This document shows, piece after piece, positions 58,300 to 64,000 of a stretch of DNA of 64,000 nucleotides; positions within the stretch are counted from its first letter, which is position 1; every line of letters begins with the position of its first letter. The position numbers and the translations under genes were made by a program. The stretch comes from Lotus japonicus (taxonomy: Eukaryota > Streptophyta > Magnoliopsida > Fabales > Fabaceae), in contig NC_080043.1 of NCBI RefSeq assembly GCF_012489685.1, positions 9,922,501 through 9,986,500 of the forward strand, read 5' to 3'. The notes under the pieces are model-generated. The model was not told where the DNA came from, searched no databases, and saw only the letters and a list, made by a program, of their open reading frames with translations.

Positions 58300-60170
58300 A
58301 TAAGGATAAAGATAGCTCAGTTAGGGTGAGTGTGTGGGAAAATATTTCGGTTCAACCTCTATACAATATACTTTGTCTGGGAATGAAGAGTCTTAACTGT
58401 GACTAAATCTTAAATTTAGCCGTATCTAAAGAATGATTGGGTACCGGTTGTTTATAATAAAAAATAGTAAAATAGCACATAAAAACAAAGTGGAGTGAAC
58501 TTGACAGAAATATCTATTTTATTATAGGCAATGCAAATGGATAGGATAGGGTTTTGAGGCTTTTGAGGTGAGGGAAGGGTCAAGGTTTAGGTTTCTGTGT
58601 GCTGATCGATAAGTGATAAGAGCGTATTCTAGTGGACAGTTGTTATGCTATCCGACAAGGCATTCATTGTTACTTATTGTATTGTTTAAAATATGTACTA
58701 CTAGTCATTACTTGCATATTTAATTTCCTTTGAGAAATGGTAGGAAGATTATCTTTTGAGATTCTATTTCCAACACAATATTTGTTAAAAATTTTTCCGA
58801 TGTAACAAAAAAAACAATATTTGTTAAAATTCATCTACATCCATCATACTCACTAAAATATCTACACTTCATTTTTTAATATTCTCATAATGTCATATAA
58901 TTTACACCACTTTACTAATTTTTTACTCCAACTCAATAACTCTTAAAAGTTTCTATAGTGGATCTCATCATCAACATCACATTTATATATTTTATTATTT
59001 ATCTTTATTTTAATTAATTATATAATCTAATTATATTAATTGTAAGTGTTTGTAATAAATACAAGCTCACTTTTCAAGTCTAGTGTAAAGTATTTATTCT
59101 CACATACTCATCTTTGCTATGTTGGAATTGAATATGTACTCCAATGGTAATAAATATTCATATGAGCATCTATTTAACATTAGATACTACCATTAGAGAT
59201 GCTCTAATAAATTATATGAACATCACTCTTAATTTGTTGGGTCGTTCATGTATTTTAACGAATTAAAAAAATTAGAAAGGTAGTAGTGTGCTCATCTTCT
59301 TTTGGGTTACCTTTCATTTTAAAATTAATTATTTGTCTACTATAATGTGTAATGACTATAATCAAGTGATAAGGTATAAAAAGTTTGGCTATAACTTTAG
59401 GCGTATATTACAATTCATAAGTGAATTTTGTCTTTTTAGTTTTTTAACTGAACTTAGTCTTAGATGGGTTATAAAACTCTCAATAAAGGAGTATAATAGA
59501 ATTCAAAACATTTTATTCTTAAAAAAAACCTTTTTCCTTGTACATTAAAATGTTTTTATAATGGGTAGTTAAGTAATTTTGGTTAACATTAATTAGTTTT
59601 TGACTTTTTGTTTTGAAATCCTACACTCTCTTTCGCTTCATAATCTAGAAATTCATCAATGAGTGTTTATCAAGTAATCGTATTCAATATGGAAAAAAAT
59701 CATGTTTTGAAATTCCATGTCACAATAAGTTCACAACACAAGTCTTCATTTCAACATGCCTTTTTTTCTTGTGTCGTGCAAATGGACACAAAGGTGTTAC
59801 CCAATCTATATCTATATCTATATAAATGCAGATAAGAACCATTGTTAGCTTGCTAGTGTTGAGATGTCGACTCCAAATTCAATTGATCTACATGTCATGA
59901 AACTTTTGCTGAGATGGCGTTACTATAAGCGTTGAGAGTACGTGTCAAGCTCATAAATGTAATATCCTAATTTTCATAAGGGAATATCAGTGATTAATGT
60001 GGAATTAAACATGCTAAATTATTTTAAGCTCAGTGAACTATGAGTATTTTTTTTCTTGAACCAAGGATGCATAAATAAGATGAAATGCAACTAAGTAAGA
60101 TATAACCATGAACTATCAGTCATAAATCTCTTAGTGAAGATAGTTTTCCGAGTTACGTTTAAATAAACAT
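58300..60170. other. Intergenic, AT-rich
   Basis: No gene, RNA or clear element seen. Short frames here (such as 59288-59548) lack any family likeness and start signals. Confidence 0.5.
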
Positions 60171-60477
60171 TAGGCTTAATTCCAGTTTGGGCCCCTGATG
60201 TTTCACAAATGTGCGGTATGCACCCCTTGTGTTTAAAACGTGCGGTCAAGGTCCCTTATCTATCTAAAACGTGATAATGATGCCCTTCCGTTAACTTCCG
60301 CTAAGTTCCTTCTGTTGACCAAACGGAAATGCTGACGTGTCACTTATTTAATTGGTGACAGAAATAATCCGTCACAAAACCCTTCAGCCAACACCTCACG
60401 CTCTGCCTCTCTCACCCGTTCACTCACATCTCTCCCTCTCACTCTCGTGTTTTCCTCCTCTCCCTCACAACTGAAGG
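60171..60477. repeat. End fragment of a long-TIR repeat, truncated by the SIRE-like LTR
   Basis: Starts TTAGGCTTAATTCCAGTTTGG, continuing with 'gcccctgatgtttcac' and 'tccgttaacttccg'. This is the same kind of sequence as the inverted repeats of the MULE at 8136-9296 (GGCTTAATTGCAAATTTAG and TTAACGGAG phrases). The LTR at 60478 begins inside it. Confidence 0.4.
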
Positions 60478-61670
60478 TGTGAAAAACGACTAGAGGGGGG
60501 GGGGGGGGTTGAATAGCGTTTTCAATATAAAAACTTTCCCCTTAAGATTTAAAGTAAATCTTTTCGGTTTCTCTAAGATAGATGGTGCAGGGGATAAAGA
60601 TAGAGAGAAGAGAAAAGCACACAAGTATTTTATCCTGGTTCACTTGATAAATCCCTCAAGCTAATCCAGTCCACCCGTTAAGGTGATTTCTTCCTTCTTA
60701 GAATGAAGGCAATCCACTAATCAGATAATTGTTACAACTGCACTTGAAACCTACAAGTGACTAACAATACACTGACTTAGCTCACACTAAGATTCACTCT
60801 CTTAGTCTTCTCTAGGATCCGATCAACCTTGATCTCCTAAAGGAATCACCACTAAGATTCACTCTCTTAGTCTTCTTAAGGATACTGACCTACCCGGTCC
60901 CTTAAGGAAAATCAAACAACGGTTTGAGGTTGGTGTTTACAAAGGTTTGCTTCTAAATAAGCTGAGTGTAAACTAAATAAGAACAGATGAAGAAAGTAGA
61001 GGCTTGAATCTTTTCTTGTATTGCAGCTCTTGGTTTTTCCCTCTTAGCTTTCTTCTTTTCTTCAGCCTTTTATAGTCCAAGGTGCAAAGGATATTTCTGT
61101 TGAGAGAATATGACCGTTGGAGGGCATTTCTGGAACTTCCAGAACCTGCTGTGGCTGAACCTTGGTAGGTAGGCTTTTCAGAATAGTACACTGCTCTTGT
61201 ACTTCTTGATAGAGACATTTGCCTTTAACCAATGACTTCTGATCAGAGTTATGCTTCGTGTTGGAACTTGTGAAGCTTGGTGATCAGAGTCAGAGGGATG
61301 CTTGGATCCTCTGACTTTCGTAACTTCTGCTTCTGGACCTTCAGAGCTTCTGGACCCTTAGAGCTTCTGGTCTTCAGATCTTCTGATCCTCAGATCTTCT
61401 GATCCTCTGATCCTCAGATCCTCTGATCCTCAGATCCTCTGATCTTCAGATCCTCTGATCCTCAGATCCTCTTATCTTCAGATCCTCTGATCCTCAGATC
61501 CTCTGATCTTCAGAACTTCTGACGAATATATCTTCTGGTGTCAGAATCAGAACCTGTTTGTCAAAACACTCAAGACAAACATTAGAGTATCATAGTTGTT
61601 CATCCACAAATAAATACTTGTTATCATCAAAACATAGAGTTGTACCACATGACCAAATCTTGATCTTACA
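60478..61670 (-). repeat. 3' LTR of the SIRE-like element
   Basis: 1,193 bp between TGTAAGATCAAG (at 61670, minus strand) and TTTTTCACA (at 60478). Contains a run of 13 G (about 60496-60508) and a minisatellite. The candidate duplication gaagg (60473-60477) cannot be checked because the other end is outside the window. Confidence 0.75.
61365..61520. repeat. Minisatellite within the SIRE-like LTR
   Basis: About 14 units of the 10-11-base phrase gatcctca / gatcctctga / gatcttca alternate without interruption between 61365 and 61520. Confidence 0.9.
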
Positions 61671-62347
61671 ATCTCCCCCTTTTTGATGATGACAAAACCA
61701 TGTATTTTGATGAACAACTCTAAACAAATAAACTGAATACACTCAGAGTATAAGGTATCAGAGTTAAAACTTATCCTGATGTGTATAGTTTTTCTTGCTC
61801 CTTCTGAATCCAAGACTCGTGCTTGATTCTGAGCTAAGCTCCCCCTGAATCTAATACTTAATATCAACGTTAGTAATATCTAGATTCTGAGCTAAATAAT
61901 ATAGGAGTTGTCAAGATACTATAAGTTCTCCCCCTTTTTGTCATAAGCAAAAAGAATGAATGTGGGAAAAAATAGTAAGAGCATAAGACGAAATACTCCC
62001 CCTCAGAAGGAACACCAAGGGATACTTGGCTGCTGATTAGTGTATCTTCTGATGAGAGCAGAAGTGTGGTTCTGGTGACATCTCCGTTCTGGACAAAATT
62101 TCATCTTCAGATACTTCAGAATGAGAAGCTAGGAACCAACTCTTCTTCTGATGACGCAAGTCAGAAGTTGTAGTAGCATCTTCTGATGTTGTTGCTTCTG
62201 GTTCGTCAAGTTCTGAGTCTTTGTTTCTATCTGAAACAGTCATGCTCATCTCTACAAGCTTTTTCAGCTAGCTTTGACTTGTCAGAGTCAAGCTTATCAT
62301 TAATTCTAACATGAATAGCGTTCAGACTATCAACAGAGGGGTTCTTA

Positions 62348-64000
62348 TCAAAAACCAATGATTCCTTGACCAAATCTTACTGTACTGATGCCTCCAAGAT
62401 CAACTTCACCTTCAGGTTCAAGTTTTGGATCTTGGGACATATGCCTTTCTCCCGTCATGTGTTGCCTGCATCCACTGTCCAGATTCCATGGTTGGAGTTT
62501 CGATGGACCTATTGAGGATATCTGCAACATATATAATCTTATCCCTAGGTACCCACTTTCTGGGTCCTTTCTTGTTAGTTAGCCCAGAAGTTCTGACAAC
62601 TTTGGGTCATTCAACAGGATAATATAAAGGAATTTGAGCATGATATTTTGACATTGAGAAAGTTCCTTTCTTAAGAGATGATGGAGCAACTTCAGAAGGT
62701 TTAGAATGACCAATGTCATATATTCCAATTCTGCTTACGCCATAGATCATTGAAGCCATTAAGCTTCTGTCTACGCTTTTAGCCAGGAATCTTTGAAAAG
62801 ACTTTTCATACTTAGATTCATTTCTACAATCAGAGGCATCACAAGCAACTATTTCTTCTAACTTAGCAATCTGGTTCTTAAGCACAGAGTTAGAATTTAC
62901 CAAAGCATGATTATCATTTTTCAAATCAGAAATAATTTTCTCATGTTCAGAAGGAGTCTTAGTAGCAGCAGATAAGTCCTTTTTCAACTTTTTATGCTTA
63001 GACAATAAAGAGTTATACTTATCCATGATATCAGACAAAGCATGTTTCAGTTCAGAGGTTGAGAAAGAAGCGAATACCTCATTTTCATCGTATGAGTTAT
63101 AATCTCCTTCTGATGCTGAGTCAGAGTCAACTGCATCCTTTGACTCTGCTCCTTTGTCTTTGACAATAGCCATGAGTCCTTGAACTTCACCATCAGAGTC
63201 AACATCCTCTGACTCTGATTCATCAAAAGTCACCATCAGACTTTTCTTTGGTTTGAAATGCTTCTTTGACTTTTTGTCCTTTGATGAGCCTTTGTATTTG
63301 CTCTGCCTGTGCTTCCAGATGCAGTTGAGCTTTCTGGATATCAGAGTCAGCTCATTTTCATCAGAATATTCTGATGCTTCTTCAGATTCTTCTGCTTCTG
63401 CTTGGAGAGCCTTAGCCTTTTCAGATTTGGATTTCCAGGCTATAGACTTCTTCTTCTGATCCTGATGTTCAGCACGCTTTAGTTCATGACACTTTAGTAT
63501 GCTTATGAGTTCTTCCAAACTCATCTGCTCAATATTTCTAGTTAGCTCCAAGGAAGTTATCAAAGGCATCCAGCTTTCAGGAAGACCTCTAAGGATCCTC
63601 ATGACATGATCAGCAGCGGTGTAGCTTTTGTTGAGGGGTCTTATTCCAGCAATAATCAACTGGAATCTGGAAAACATATCCTCAATGGATTCGTCAGGTT
63701 CCATTTGGAAGGATTCATACTGCTTGATCAAAGACAACGCCTTTGTCTCTTTTACCTTTTTGTTTCCTTCATGTGTCGTCTTTAAGGAATCAATGATACA
63801 CTTAGCGGAATCTCGATCAGTAATTTTCTCATATTCTTCATATGAAATGGCACTTTGCAGAATAGATCTTGATCTGTGATGATCTCTGAACTCCTTCTTT
63901 TGATCTTCACTCATCTTCTTCCTTGGGATCTTTACACCATGTTCATCGACAGGAGGGGTGTAGCCATCAACAACAAAGTCCCAGAGATCAGGATCAAAGC
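62348..64000 (-). pseudogene. SIRE-like gag and protease remnant
   Basis: Gag frame is open from the window edge to 62607: a UBN2-type domain (YEKITDRDSAKCIIDSL, ESIEDMFSRFQLI, ILRGLPESWMPLITSLE), then Lys/Glu/Ser-rich and coiled-coil stretches (KYNSLLSKHKKLKKDL), then LMASMIYGVSRIGIYDIG. After the stop, another frame gives the protease-like WNLDSGCRQHMTGE (62530-62348). No zinc knuckle was seen. Frames are broken between gag and protease, and the rest of pol is missing. Confidence 0.8.

Larger units (their letters stand above)
60478..64000 (-). mobile_element. SIRE-like Ty1/copia element, internally deleted, 5' end beyond window
   Basis: The minus-strand element has its 3' LTR at the left (60478-61670), then a purine tract (61671-61684, AAAAAGGGGGAGAT on the minus strand), a post-integrase remnant (about 62340-62037, with VSDRNKDSELDEPEAT), a protease piece and gag running off the right edge. 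Integrase, reverse transcriptase and RNase H are missing, so it is a defective copy. The purine tract beside 'gtcatcatc' is typical of SIRE/Maximus elements. Confidence 0.8.

Noticed and set aside
59288..59548. Small ORF of 86 residues
   Set aside because: AT-rich chance frame with no homology or gene signals.
61365..61520. CRISPR-like array
   Set aside because: Repeats are 10-11 bp with no unique spacers; it is a simple minisatellite inside a plant LTR.

Overview
This is plant nuclear DNA, most likely from a eudicot. The genes have many AT-rich introns with GT-AG borders, the intergenic DNA is AT-rich, and the transposable elements are typical of plants (hAT, MULE, Helitron, Ty1/copia of RE1/Ale-like and SIRE-like types, a tRNA-derived SINE). 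The SIRE-like copy and the gene set would fit a legume, but that is only a leaning.

Host genes from left to right: (1) 645-7287, minus, a partial VPS3-like vacuolar sorting gene whose 3' exons lie left of the window; its introns hold two hAT miniature elements and a SINE. (2) 10913-15693 and 18520-20445, plus, two tandem copies of a Bet v 1/major-latex-protein (MLP) gene. The left copy is dead, broken by a gag-only LTR retrotransposon and small deletions. The right copy keeps a 151-residue frame, with a MULE-like element in its intron and an intact Ty1/copia element just past its stop. (3) 27264-35025 (5' UTR to about 36330), minus, a 17-exon MAK/MHK-like (CDKF-4-type) kinase. (4) 50998-53706, plus, a six-exon plant Transposase_24 (Ptta/En-Spm-related) gene with a proline-rich, AT-hook-bearing repeat exon. 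(5) 55127-58142, minus, a two-exon DUF760 gene (UV-B-induced protein At3g17800 type), probably plastid-targeted.

Between genes 3 and 4 lies a four-level nest: a MULE-like element with a decayed MAIN-like gene (36729-49641) contains a 10.1-kb hAT element with an 8-bp target duplication (38075-48163). The hAT transposase codon 451 is split by a 5.3-kb non-autonomous Helitron (41323-46587), which in turn holds a 446-bp hAT element with a perfect 8-bp duplication (45531-45976) and a piece of plastid trnD-GUC. The right edge (60478-64000) is an internally deleted SIRE-like copia element on the minus strand.

The genes do not form an operon or shared pathway. The window is ordinary plant gene space strongly shaped by transposons. 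Element borders were set by matching target-site duplications, terminal repeats, reading-frame continuity and, in the MLP duplicates, comparison with the paralogous empty site. The best candidates for something undescribed are the gag-only LTR element, the AT-hook-repeat Transposase_24 gene and the MULE with inverted MAIN arms.
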